DNA of 64,000 bases from positions 105,768,823-105,832,822 of the forward strand of contig NC_064822.1 in NCBI RefSeq assembly GCF_024166365.1. Reading direction: 5' to 3'. Source of the stretch: Elephas maximus indicus. Its lineage: Eukaryota; Chordata; Mammalia; Proboscidea; Elephantidae. The notes under the pieces are model-generated. The model did no database searches. It was not told the origin of the DNA and saw nothing but the letters and a program-made list of their open reading frames with translations. The position numbers were made by a program, and so were the translations under genes. Positions 1 through 10,363 of this stretch are shown piece by piece. The first letter of the stretch is position 1. Each line of letters begins with the position of its first letter.

Positions 1-480
1 AAGTATCAATTTGGTTTAGTTCCCCGACTCCAAAGAATTATAACAGGACAAATTGGTATCTATAATGTAACCATGTGTTTTAATATTGGGGATCTAAACC
101 CCAATTAACTCCTTTGGTAAGTGTTCCAATATTTTATAACCTGTTACATACACTTTCTTGTTTTAACCTGTTACATGAACTTTGTTGCAACTAAGTTAAA
201 TTCATATATTTTTAACATCCTTATTCATTCTTTTATTCAACCCATGTATACTCTGTCATGTACTTTTCTAGATGCTGAGGATACAGCAATGAGTAAAAGC
301 TCCTACTGCCTGCATTCTAACCCGGGCAGCACATATTGCTTAGGCAGGACAGGATTCGAAGCACTATGTCCTGCCTAAGCACTATACCCTACCCAAGTCA
401 CATGTCCTGACTTCATTAGGTTTACATTCAAGTGAAAGGAGACAGGCAAAAAATAAAAATACACAAGTTAAATATGCAGT

Positions 481-930
481 ATGTCAGATGGTGATAAATG
501 CTATGGGCAAAAAAATAATAGTCCTGGGGTGAGGAACAGGCGTGGTCAAAGAACATCTCATTTTAAGGTGGCACTTAAGCATGGAATGAGCCATGTGGTA
601 GAAAACGTTCCCGGCAAGGGGATGGCAAGCGTAAGGACACTAGACAAGAGCATTCTGACATGCTTGAAGAAAAAGCAAAATCCTTGTTGCCCAGGTGACT
701 CTGACTCATGGTGACCCCACGTGTGTCAGAACAGAACTGCGCACCACAGCGTTTTCCAACGGCTACTTTTGTGGACGTGGATCACCAGGCCTTTCTTCCG
801 AGTCACCTCTGGGTGGACTTGAACCTCCAATCTTTCAGTTAGCAGCCGAGCGTATTAACCATTTCCATCACCCAAGGACTCTAAAGAAAAGCAAGGAGGC
901 CAGAATAGCTAGAGCCAAGTGAGCAAACCT
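481..930 (+). repeat. L2-like LINE 3' fragment
   Basis: The run from gtgataaatgctatggg through the tract near 905 (aggccagaatagctagagcc) resembles the 3' part of L2. It is split by the SINE at about 681-885. The 77-codon frame here has no protein family features. Assigned from remembered consensus and diverged, so confidence is moderate. Confidence 0.5.
681..885 (-). repeat. AfroSINE, older subfamily, antisense
   Basis: This is the reverse complement of a tRNA-derived SINE. The tail side reads actctgactcatggtgacc, and the head side ends in a ttaaccatt...ggactc block. It carries the extra middle segment (caccaggcctttcttccgag) typical of the older long form. The flanking direct repeat is aagaaaaagcaa / aaagaaaagcaa. 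It sits inside the L2 fragment and so is younger than it. Confidence 0.8.
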
Positions 931-1119
931 ATGTTTTTCTTGTATTTTTCATGCTAGAACAGAGGACAACTACTTGTCAATCTTCTGAAAAGTTTTCTGA
1001 ATAACTTCTTTAGTCTTTTTCTTCTTTAGCCAGATTAATCTTTCAAAATTTACTTATAGGTTCTGTTCTCTTTTTCACTAACTTTATGACTTCCCTCTGA
1101 ACCACTTCTGGAAACTTAC

Positions 1120-1339
1120 TCCATTCTTCCAACCAGGCCAGGACTTGGGCAAGAGTCTTTTCTCTAACTTCAAGAGTGTGTGAAAAAGCAGATATTTTCT
1201 CCATAAAATTGGATCTCCGTTGTTTGTTATATTCTACAATGGAGGTTTTCCGTCCTTGGAGCAAGTTCTGATCAATAGTATAGCGATTTATTATCCGCTG
1301 CACATTGCTCGTTATATCAATCAGCTGCATACTGATGTC
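1120..1339 (-). CDS. FAM186A: FAM186A coding exon 2 (internal)
   Basis: Reading on the minus strand, a pyrimidine-rich tract and AG acceptor (1341-1340) are followed by an open phase-0 exon that begins D-I-S-M-Q-L. It ends at 1120 just before a strong GTAAGT donor (1119-1114), after the residues W-L-E-E-W plus one nucleotide of the next codon (phase 1), so it is 220 nt. The peptide has the look of a helical or coiled segment (SIVEYNKQ, MEKISAFS, EKTLAQVLAWLEEW) and matches my memory of the N-terminal region of FAM186A, a large protein of unknown biochemical function. It joins exon 1 (44679-44870) in frame. The open frame runs on past the donor to a stop near 1043, but those residues look intronic. 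FAM186A next to LARP4, transcribed away from it, is the known mammalian gene order. The assignment rests on remembered similarity plus synteny; a spliced transcript would confirm it. Confidence 0.85.
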
Positions 1340-1976
1340 CTATAAGAATAAGAAGGGGAATATGGTGAATCAATAAATTCTCAGTTTGACAATAAGCCTT
1401 TCTGGTTTTGTGTGAGTGTGGTAAAAATATATAATAAAATTTGCAATTTTAATCATTTTTGAGTGTACAATTCAATAATATTAATTACATTCACTGAGTT
1501 GAACAACCATCACCTCTATTCATTTCCAGAAGTTTTTCATCATCCCAAAGAGAAGCTCAGTACCCCTTGAGCAATAACTCCGTGTTTCTTCCTCCTCCCA
1601 GACCCTGGTAACAACTAATAAACAACTAATAAACTTTTATCTCTATGTATTTGCCTATTCTGGATATTTCATGCACGTGGGATCACGCAATATTTGTCCT
1701 TTTGTGTTCTGACTTTTTTACTCAGCATGATGTTTTCAAGGCTCACCCATGATGTAGCATGAATCAGAACTTCATTTCTCTTTGTAGCTGAATATTTCAT
1801 TGTATTGTATGTATGTATCATATTTTGCTTATTCATTTATTGATGGGTTGTTTCCACCTTTTGGGTCTTATGAATAGTGTTGCAATGAACATTGGTGTAC
1901 ATGTATCTTCTGTTTGAGTCCCTGCTTTAAAGTCTCTTGGGTATATAACTAGGGGTAGGATTTTTGGGTCATATGA

Positions 1977-2035
1977 TGTTGTGGATTAAATTGTGTGCCC
2001 CGGAAATATGTGTTGAAGTCTTAACCTCTGTACCT
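1977..2035 (+). repeat. MLT1-like LTR scrap
   Basis: The sequence tgttgtggattaaattgtgt and the following text resemble the 5' edge of an MLT1/MaLR LTR. It replaces part of the surrounding antisense L1. It is short and isolated, so confidence is low. Confidence 0.4.
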
Positions 2036-2562
2036 AACATTGAGCCTCTTTTCATGTGCTTGTTGGTTATTTGTGTATCTTCCTCAGAGAAATTTCTGTT
2101 CAAGTTCTTTCCTATTTTTTAATTTTTTTAGTTGTAAGAGTTCTTTATAAATTCTGGACATTAAACTCTTGTCAGATATACAATTACCGAATATTTTCTC
2201 CCATTCTGTAGGTTGTCTGCTTTGTTGAAGTCCTTTCATGCACAAAATTTTTAATTTTGATGAAATCCAATTTATCTTTTTTTTTTTTTTATTGCTCATG
2301 GTTATGGTGTCATATATAAGAACCTGTTGTCAAAAATAAGATCTTGAAATTTTACCCCTGTGTTTTCTTCTAAGCGTTTTATGGTTTTAGTTCTTATATT
2401 TAGGTTATTGATCCATTTTGAGTTAATTTTTTTATTTGGTGTAAGGTATAGATCCAACTTCATTGTTTTGCATGTAGAGAACCAGCTGTCCCAGCATCAT
2501 TTATTGAAGTGACTATTCTTTCCACGTTGAATAGACTTGGCACCCTTGTCAAAAACCAATTG

Positions 2563-3126
2563 CCAAGAGAAATAGATGGCGCCTGGCTACCACAACCGAC
2601 CATTCTGATCAGGGACAAAACAGAAGGTCCCGAAGAGAATAGGAGAAAAATGTAGAACACAAGTCAAATTTCTAAAAAAGGCCAGACCTACTGGACTGAT
2701 AGAGGCTAGAGGAACCCCCAAGGCTATTGTCCTAAGATACCCTTTGAACTTGGAAATGAAGCTATTTCCACAGGTCACCTTTCATCCAAATAACAGATCG
2801 GTTTACAAAATAAACAATATTGCCTGTGAGTAACATGCTCCCTTAAACGATTAACTATATGAGACCAAACGGTCAACAGTTCCTCAAAAGCAAAGATGTG
2901 AAGGCAAGGAGGGGAAGGAAAACCAGATCAATGGAAAAAAAAAAAACAAACAGAATGGAAATAATGAGAATGCTGACACATTATAAAATTGACATGAAAC
3001 AATTTGTATAAAAATTGTTAAAGGGGAACCCACCTTGCTGTGTAAACTTTCACCTAAAACACAATAAAATATTATATATATATAAATATAATATATATAT
3101 AATAAAATATATATATATATATATAT
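2563..3126 (+). repeat. L1 3' UTR insertion (5'-truncated)
   Basis: This is a plus-strand afrotherian L1 3' UTR starting at the agaactagatgg motif (here agaaatagatgg), running to tgtaaactttcacc and the polyadenylation region, and ending in an (AT)n tail. It sits in the antisense L1. The imperfect TSD is aaaaccaattgcc on the left and aaaatcaattggcc on the right. Confidence 0.8.
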
Positions 3127-3127
3127 A
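3066..3127. repeat. (AT)n microsatellite in an L1 tail
   Basis: This is an almost pure TA/ATA tract, grown from the A-rich tail of the L1 3' UTR insertion. It is likely length-polymorphic. Confidence 0.85.
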
Positions 3128-3480
3128 AAATCAATTGGCCATAGATGAATGGGTTTATTTCTGGACCCTCAATTCTATGTCATCGGTCTATATGTCTATC
3201 ATTATGCTAGAATCACACTATAGTTTTACATAGTACATTTTGAAATTGAAAAGTGTGATTCATCCTACATTGTTCTTTTTCAAGATTGATTTGGCTATTT
3301 GGGGCCCCTTGCAATTCCATATGAATTTGAGGATTGGCTTTCCCATTTCTGTAAAAAAGCCTGTTGGAATTTGGTAGAGATTGCATTGAATCTGTGGATT
3401 GTTTTGGGTAGTGGTGCCATCTTACCAATATTAAGTCTTCCAGTTCATAAACGCTGGTTGTCTTTCTGTGAGTTTTAATT

Positions 3481-4060
3481 TCGGTATTTGTTTTTAAGTC
3501 AAGAAATTCTGTTTGGTTCTTTTATTAACCTTCTTACTCATTTTAATGCACTTATTCTTTAGCCATATTTTGGTCAATTTTTGTTTCTTTAAACGTGGTA
3601 AATGAGCTTATTTTAAATTGTACATCTAATAATTAAAAAATCCAGTGTTTTGTTAATATGATTTCTTAGATTCTTGTTTCTGTGAACTTTTGATCATTGT
3701 AACCTATTTCCTCTTCCTTAAAACTTTATTATTGAAAATAATTTCAGTCTTGTGTTTATAATGCTCTCCTCCAGACAGAGCTTGTTTTTGTTTCTGGCAA
3801 GAGCCTTTAGAAAATAATACCTTGCAAGCTCTATAAAATTTCAGCTTGAGTTTTGGGGGCTTGCAGAGGTAGAGTAAATTCTGGTTCCAAATCCATGTGA
3901 GTGCCAATCTGTTGGTAGGCATTCTCCAATAAGATTTTTCTTTTCTTCCCCATCTTCTAGATCAAAGGCCAAAACCAGTATGTTTCCTTATAATGACTTT
4001 TTTGCAGTATTGGGGGGAGGGATCTAGTTAACTTACTGAGGGTATTGCCTGGCAAAGATC
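3481..4060. other. No gene; unclassified AT-rich intron sequence
   Basis: No reading frame with family features was seen. Parts may be very old LINE sequence, but I cannot assign it. Confidence 0.5.
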
Positions 4061-4072
4061 CCAACTACGTGC

Positions 4073-4232
4073 CCACCCAGCCCAGTGCCATCAAGTCAAT
4101 TCCGACTCATAGTGACCCTATAGGAGAGAGTAGAACTGCCCCACAGAGTTTCCAAGGAGCGCCTGGTAGATTCAAACTGCCAACCCTTTGGTTAGCGGCT
4201 GTAGCACTTAACCACTACGCCACCAGGGTTTC
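4073..4232 (-). repeat. AfroSINE, young form, antisense
   Basis: This antisense SINE runs from the tail region (cagtgccatcaagtcaattc) to the head (ccaccagggtttcc). A perfect 12-bp TSD, ccaactacgtgc, lies at 4061-4072 and 4233-4244. Confidence 0.93.
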
Positions 4233-4667
4233 CCAACTACGTGCAGACATCTTTATTTTGACCTCCCACGTTACTTGAGGAATTCCAGAACACTAAATTG
4301 TGCTCGTGAGGGGCCTGTACATAGAACGAGAGGCAGTCATTCAAATAGAACAAGGTAATATTACGTGCTTTCAAATCAAGAAAGGTGTGCATCAGGGTTG
4401 TATCCTTTCACCTTACTTATTCAATCGGTATGCTGAGCAAATAATCCAACAAGCTGGACTATATGAAGAAGAGTGCGGCATCAGGATTGGAGGAAGACTT
4501 ATTAAAAACCTGCGATATACAGATGACACAACCTTGCTTGCCGAAAGTGAAGAGAACTTGAAGCACTTACTGATAAAGATCAAAAACTACAGCCTTCAGT
4601 ATGGATTACACTTCAACATAAAGAAAACAAAAATCCTCACAACTGGACCAATAAGTAACATCATGAT

Positions 4668-4798
4668 CCATCACCACACCACCTGTAGGACAGAGTAGAA
4701 CTGCCCCATAGAGTTTCCAAGGAGCACCTGGTGGGTTTGAACTGCCAACTCTTTGGTTTGCAGCTGTAGCACTTAAGCACTACACCACCAGGGTTTCC
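4668..4798 (-). repeat. AfroSINE, antisense, tail missing
   Basis: This SINE lies in the RTE with a perfect 11-bp TSD (aacatcatgat, 4657-4667 and 4798-4809). The 3' tail of the SINE, including the gtcgctatgagtcgg block, is absent; only a short ccatcaccacacc run stands in its place. It is therefore truncated at the end from which reverse transcription normally starts. Confidence 0.85.
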
Positions 4799-5014
4799 AA
4801 CATCATGATAAATGGAGAAAAGATTGAAGTTGTCAAGGATTTCATTTTACTTGGATCCCCATGGAAGCAGCAGTTAAGAAACCAAATGACATACTGCATT
4901 GGGTAAATCTGCTGCAAAAGACCTCTTTAAGGTGTTCAAAAGCAAAGATGTCACTTTGAGGACTAAGGTGAGCCTGATCTAAGCCATGGTATTCTCAATC
5001 GCCTCATATGCATA

Positions 5015-5508
5015 TGTAATGGATTGAATTTTGTTCCCCCCAAAATGTGCACAACTTGACAAAGTCATGGTTCCCACTATTGTGTGATTGTCCACCATTT
5101 TGTCATCTGATGTGATTTTCCTATGTGTTGTAAATCCTACCTCTATGACGTTAATGAGGCAGGATTAGAGGCAGTTATGTTTATGAGGCAGGACTCAATC
5201 TACAAGACTAGGTTGTATCTTGAGTCAATCTCTCTTGAAACATAAAAAAGTGAGCAGAGAGACAGGGAGACCTCATGCCACCAAGGATGAAGAACTCGGA
5301 GTCCCTGCTCCTTAGAAGCTCCTAGACAAGGGGAAGATTGAGGACAAGGACATTCCCCTAGAGCCCGTGGAGAGAGAAAACCTTCCCCTGGAGCTGGCAC
5401 CCTGAATTTGGACTGCTAGCCTCCTAGACTGTGAAAGAATAAATTTCTCCTTGTTGAAGCCATCCACTTGTGGTATTTTTGTTGTAGCAGTACTAGGTAA
5501 CTAAGACA
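5015..5508 (+). repeat. Solo LTR, ERVL-MaLR-like lineage-specific family
   Basis: The LTR starts TGTAATGGATTGAATT and ends CTAAGACA (TG...CA). It contains a typical AATAAATTTCT polyadenylation region near 5438. The 5-bp flanks gcata / gtatg each differ by one base from the uninterrupted RTE sequence gcatg, which fits a mutated 5-bp TSD. Other copies: 28508, 35083 (-), 35794 and 42874. Confidence 0.82.
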
Positions 5509-5932
5509 GTATGCGAAAGCTGGAAATTGAATAACAAAGACTGAAGAAGAATTGATGCCTTCGAATTACGTTGTTTGCAAAAAATATTGAACATACCATA
5601 GACTGCCAGAAGAATGAACATTATCTGTCTTGAGAGAAGTACAGCCAGAATGCTCCTTAGAAGGGAGGATGGAGAGACTTTGTCTCGTGTATTTTGGAGA
5701 TGTTATCAGGATGGACCAGGCCCTGGAGAAAGACATCATACTTGGTAAAGTAGAGGGTCAATGAAAAAGAGGACAACTCTCAACAAGATGGAATGACACA
5801 GTGGCTGAAACAATGGGCTCAAACATAGCAACTATTGTGAGGATGGCTCAGGACCGGGCAATGTTCTATTCTCTCATATATAGGGTCACTATGAGTCGGA
5901 ATCAACTTGATGCCACCTAACAACAACAACAA

Positions 5933-6373
5933 TATTACTTAAAGGCAAATAATTCTGAAAATAATTATTAAAAAGAGGAAAAAACCCAGCAAATCCAGTA
6001 ACCAAGTCCCACACAGTAAAATCCCACCCCTGCCCTGCTGCAGAGCTTTATATAGAGAAAAGAGAGCCTGAACTAAAAAAGAAAAGTACAAGGAAGACAG
6101 AAGGAGGACACTAGCAAAGGGGTCGGGAATGAAGTGAGTTGGATCAAGTGCAAAAAAAATTAAACCTACCCCAACTCTGGGGAAAAAAATGACAAAAAAG
6201 TTACCAGGCAATCAGACCACAAACTGCAAAGCAAAGATTTAAAATTTTGAGCATTCTGAAAAGCCAGCTGCCATAAAGAGTCAGACATGGAATTTAAAGA
6301 CACAGATGTCTTTTCCAGATATGGAATTTAAAGAGACAGACACCATACGAGGGCCAAACACATAACTTTATTT
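5933..6373 (+). repeat. HAL1-like element, left part
   Basis: A-rich text with the style of a HAL1/L1 ORF1 region continues beyond the L1 insertion at 16889. The two halves rejoin at the TSD aaaggggYataattta. The family name is a guess from style. Confidence 0.45.
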
Positions 6374-6389
6374 AAAGGGGCATAATTTA

Positions 6390-7741
6390 GGAGCCAGGGC
6401 CAAGATGGTGGAGTAGTCAGATGCTTCCTGTGGTCCCTCTTATGACAAAGACCCAAGAAAACAAGTGAATTGATTATATGTGGCAATCTAGGAATGCTGA
6501 ATATCAAAGGCAAAGTTAAGGAGCCAGACTGAGTGGTAGGGGAAGGGAGACACAGTTCAGAAGCAGCGAGGAGTTGCCAGACCTGACACGGTGGGAACTG
6601 GCACCCTGCTGACTGGATCAGCTGGCACTAGTAGTGAGGCAAGAAGTGGTGTACGGGACATGTTTTCCACATAGGGAGAGACTGGGCAGCAGAGAGTCTG
6701 CTCAAACCTCCAGAACCAGTGAAAAGGAGTGCTCAACTGGCAAAAGATAACTGCATGCATCTACCTTAGTGTGTGGATCAAAAAACACCCTTCTGGGAAA
6801 AACTTCTCTCCCATTTACCTGTTCCCTCCCTGCTCTGCACCAGGTCCTGGGCCAGCTTCAGAGATTGCCACATCACCTGGGCCAGAAGTAGGACCCATCA
6901 TGCATACTGAGCCATTCTTCTGGCCTTGGAGAGGGAACAAATGAACAAACAGGAGAAAATAATCTCCCATCTCAGGAACTCAGGACAGGCACAGCTCTTT
7001 TGCTTAGGCACAGGCATACGGGGTTCACAACTTTGAATGCTTTTCACCCCTGCATAGACCTGTGTGGGCCCATTTCAACAGCATAGGCCCTCATTAGCAC
7101 AGGACAACAGGGTATATGCCTGAAGCCTAACTTCAACTGTATCAGCAGTATGGTGGAGTGGCAGGTTCGTGACATTTTACACCACTCTGTCTATTAAGCA
7201 GGGTCCTAACCTACCCACATCAGGGGCCTGAGGACTGGTGGCTCCACCCATGCCACCTAGCCACCAATGACAGGGGTCCAAGAATAAGTGGTGTCTCCCA
7301 GTCCTTACAGCCAACAGCATTGGAAGCCCATAGCCTGGCTGCAAAACCTACCCATTTTTGTGCTCTAGGGAACAGGGACACACTTTCCCCCCCAGACACT
7401 CAGGGGGAGCTGTCAGCCCCCTGCCTCGCTCAGTGCATGACTACAGCCTGATACCTGTGCCTGCACCAATCACCCCTGCCCATCTAAGACTGTAGGTGAG
7501 AGCCTGTACCACACAACTGGTGACCAATGACCTGGACACCTGAATGTAATTCATACAAGAAATGTAAATGAACTCCTGGGCTCACATACCTAGTAACCAC
7601 CTGGTTACAGGATATTAGAGCTTCAAAGACACCAATAATCAAACTAGCTCACATGAGCAGCCTATTTGGGCATATCAAAACAAAACAAGAAGCTAGGACA
7701 CAGTAAGCAAACATAAAATAAATAAATATAATAGTTTATTG
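6390..7741 (+). promoter_or_regulatory. L1 5' UTR (internal promoter region)
   Basis: This segment is alignable by eye with the 5' UTR of the second L1 at 19030: both open with a ccaagatgg motif (a YY1-type site in L1s generally) followed by gatgcttc and accctct-like blocks. It ends before the ORF1 start codon. In L1s the 5' UTR drives transcription of the element. Whether this copy is active is unknown. Confidence 0.65.
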
Positions 7742-7840
7742 ATGGCTCAGAGAGAACAGTCAATAGGAAATCACATAAAGAGGCTGATCATGATGGCTTC
7801 AGCAAGCTTCCAAAACAAAGAATCAAGAAATCTCCCAGGG

Positions 7841-10242
7841 TCAACACATCACTTTCGGAGAAGGACAGGACTTCCAGTAGAAGCTCAATAGAGACATGGA
7901 AGACCTAATTGCTACAATCAATCAACTTGACCTCATAGACTTTTACAGAACACTCCACCCAACCGCTGCAAAGTATACTTTTTTTTCTAGTGCACATGGA
8001 ACATTCTCTAGAATAGACCACATATTAGGTCATAAAACAAAACTTTGCAGAATCCAAAACATCAAAATATTACAAAGCATCTTCTCAGACCACAAGGCCA
8101 TAAAAGTGGGAATCAATAACAGAAAAATTAGGGAAAAGAAATGAAATACTTGGAAACTGAACAATACCCTGCTGAAAAAAGCTGGGTTGTAGAAGACATT
8201 AAGGAGGGAATAAAGAAATTCAAAGAATGCAACTAGAATGAAAACACTTCCTATCAAAACCTCTGGGACACAGCAAAAGCAGTGCTCAGAGGTCAATTTA
8301 TATCGATAAATGCACACATACAAAAAGAAGAAAGAGCCAAAATCAGAGAACTGTCCCTACAACTTGGACAAATAGAAAGTGAGCAACAAAAGAATCCATT
8401 AGGCACCAGAAGAAAACAAATAATAAAAATTAGAGCTGAACTAAATGAATTAGAGAACAGAAAAACAACTGAAAGAATTAACAAAGCCAAAAGCTGGTTC
8501 TTTGAAAAAATTAACAAAATTGATAAACCATTGGCCAGACTGACTAAAGAAATACAGGAAAGGAAACAAATAACCCGAATAAGAAACTAGATGGGCCGCA
8601 TCACAACAGACCCAACTGAAATTAAAAGTATCATATCAGATTATTACAAAAAATTGTACTCTAACAAATTTGAAAACCTAGAAGAAATGGATGAATTCCT
8701 AGAAAAACACTACCTACCTAAACTAACACAATCAGAAGTAGAACCACTAAGTAGACCCATAACAAAAAAAGAGATTGAAAAGGTAATCAAAAAACTCCCA
8801 ACAACAACAACAAAAAAAAGCCCTGGCCCTGACAGCTTTACTGCAGAGTTCTACCAAACTTTCAGAGAAGAGTTAACACCACTACTACTAAAGGTATTTC
8901 AAAGCATAGAAAATGACGGAATACTACCTAACTCATTCTATGAAGCCACCATATCCCTGATACCAAAACCAGGTAAAGACACCACAAAAAAAGAAAATTA
9001 CAGACCTATATTCCTCATGAACATAGATGCAAAAATCCTCAACAAAATTCTAGCCAATAGAATTCAACAATATATCAAACAAATAATCCACCACGACCAA
9101 GTGGGATTTATACCAGGTATGCAAGGCTGGTTTAATATTCAAAAAACCATTAATGTAATCCACCATATAAATAAAACAAAAGACAAAAACCACATGATCT
9201 TATCAATTGATGCAGAAAAGGCAATTGACAAAGTCCAACACCCATTTATGATAAAAACTCTCAGCAAAATAGGAACTGAAGGAAAATTCCTCAACATAAT
9301 AAAGGGCATCTATACAAAGCCAACAGCCAACATCACTCTAAATGGAGAGAACCTGAAAGCATTTCCCTTGAGAACGGGAACCAGACAAGGATGCCCTTTA
9401 TCACCGCTCTTATTCAACATTGTGCTAGAGGGCCTAGCCAGAGCAATTAGGCTAGACAAAGAAATAAAGGGCATCCGGATTGGCAAGGAAGAAGTAAAAT
9501 TATCTCTATCCGCAGATGACATGATCTTATGCACAGAAAACCCTAAGGAATCCTCCAGGAAACTACTGAAACTAATAGAAGAATTTGGCAGAGTCTCAGG
9601 TTATAAGATAAACATACAAAAATCACTTGGATTCCTCTACATCAACAAAAAGAACATCGAAGAGGAAATCACCAAATCAATACCATTCACAGTAGCCCCC
9701 AAGAAGATAAAATACTTCGGAATAAATCTTACCAAAGATGTAAAAGACCTATATAAAGAAAACTACAAAGTACTAGTGCAAGAAACTAAAAAGGGCCTAC
9801 ATAAGTGGAAAAACATACCTTGCTCATGGATAGGAAGACTTAACATAGTAAAAATGTCTATTCTACCAAAAGCCGTCTATACATACAATGCACTTCCAAT
9901 CCAAATTCCAATGTCATTTTTTAATGTGATGGAGAAACAAATCACCAACTTCATATGGAAGGGAAAGAAGCCCCGGATAAGTAAAGCATTACTGAAAAAG
10001 AAGAAGAAAGTGGGAGGCCTCACTCTACCTGATTTTAGAACATATTATACAGCCACAGTAGTCAAAACAGCCTGGTACTGGTACAACAACAGGCACATAG
10101 ACCAACGGAACAGAATTGAGAACCCAGATATAAATCCATCCACATATGAGCAGCTGATATTTGACAAAAGCCCAGTGTCAGTTAATTGGGGAAAAGATAG
10201 TCTTTTTAACAAATGGTGCTGGCATAACTGGATATCCATTTG
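7841..10242 (+). mobile_element. Internal L1 ORF2 fragment inserted without any 3' UTR or poly(A)
   Basis: The insertion is flanked by a perfect 17-bp TSD, caagaaatctcccaggg, at 7824-7840 and 10243-10259. It begins inside the endonuclease domain (aligned to the ttcaacacagcactttcagt region of the intact order at 12525) and stops in ORF2 at ggatatccatttg. In the host L1 the same place (14900-14918) continues gcaaaaaaatg, an internal A-run. The insert therefore lacks the end from which L1 reverse transcription normally starts. It encodes part of the endonuclease (SRIDHILGHK, SDHKAIK) and almost the whole reverse transcriptase. Confidence 0.9.
7896..8590 (+). pseudogene. L1 ORF2 endonuclease end and RT N-terminal region, broken
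   Basis: The frame from 7896 encodes the endonuclease C-terminus (IDFYRTLHP, FSRIDHILGHK, IFSDHKAIKVG) and stops at 8144 after a frameshift. The next piece, from 8282, carries the linker to the RT domain (VLRGQFISINAHIQKEERAK, IRAELNELENRKTTERIN) and ends at a single TAG at 8588-8590. That codon replaces the usual GAG before M-G-R-I-T-T-D. Host-cell role if intact: target-site nicking by L1. Confidence 0.85.
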
Positions 10243-10363
10243 CAAGAAATCTCCCAGGGGAAGAGAATTTTCTGGAATTACTGGAGGTAGAATACAAAAG
10301 ATTAATATACAGAACTCTTCAAGAGATCAGGAAGGAGATCAAGCAAAATGCAGAACAAGCTAA
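8591..10363 (+). pseudogene. Longest L1 ORF2 frame in the window: reverse transcriptase, chimeric C-terminus
   Basis: This is a 590-codon open stretch. From about residue 70 it carries the L1 RT domain: [83 protein letters not shown], and the catalytic loop as [10 protein letters not shown]. The loop residue before ADD is serine, where L1 has phenylalanine (FADD). Two other core positions also look changed (DAEKA-IDKV for the usual AFDK). After residue 550 (position 10242) the protein runs out of L1 ORF2 and into host ORF1 sequence read in another frame, so the last 40 residues are not L1 ORF2. The cysteine-rich C-terminal domain of ORF2p is missing. It is separated from the upstream endonuclease by a TAG. 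I regard it as non-functional. Confidence 0.85.

Larger units (their letters stand above)
1..1119 (-). other. FAM186A: FAM186A intron 2, partial
   Basis: This is sequence downstream (minus strand) of the exon 2 donor at 1119. It holds an L2-like fragment split by a SINE. Positions 1-480 and 931-1119 show no gene and no repeat I can name. A duplicated motif, ggcaggaca / gtcctgcct, around 340-380 makes a short inverted repeat. Confidence 0.6.
1385..3480 (-). repeat. Old L1 (L1M type) 3' end, antisense, interrupted
   Basis: On the minus strand the sequence reads as an L1 3' UTR and the end of ORF2. The familiar antisense phrases are visible: tttgcctattctggatattt, gggttgtttccacc, aaatattttctcccattctg-like text, and a closing block near 3360-3470. 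About 60 bp at 1977-2035 is a foreign LTR scrap, and the block is split at 2563-3126 by a younger L1 3' end. The reading frame is destroyed. Confidence 0.8.
4280..5932 (+). mobile_element. RTE/BovB-like LINE, 5'-truncated, with two insertions
   Basis: The element begins inside the reverse transcriptase region and ends with the family tail (gatgccacctaacaac, then CAA repeats). The RT fragment at 4300-4698 shows the finger/palm text KKGVHQGCILSPYLFN and the catalytic loop as YTDD, where the family has YADD. A SINE (4668-4798) and a solo LTR (5015-5508) interrupt it. The flanking repeat ttacttga / ttacttaa supports a normal target-primed insertion. The element is dead: it is truncated, interrupted and altered in the catalytic loop. 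Confidence 0.88.

Noticed and set aside
121..922. Three small plus-strand frames of 75-85 codons
   Set aside because: They lie in intron, L2 and SINE sequence and show no splice signals or conserved motif.
1043..1119. Open frame continuing past FAM186A exon 2
   Set aside because: GTAAGT at 1119 is a strong donor, and the residues after it do not resemble the family as I recall it.
7896..10363. A working reverse transcriptase gene, or a novel RT-based defence system
   Set aside because: It is L1 ORF2 with a TAG, an altered catalytic loop, a missing C-terminus and a fused out-of-frame tail, inside a TSD-bounded insertion.
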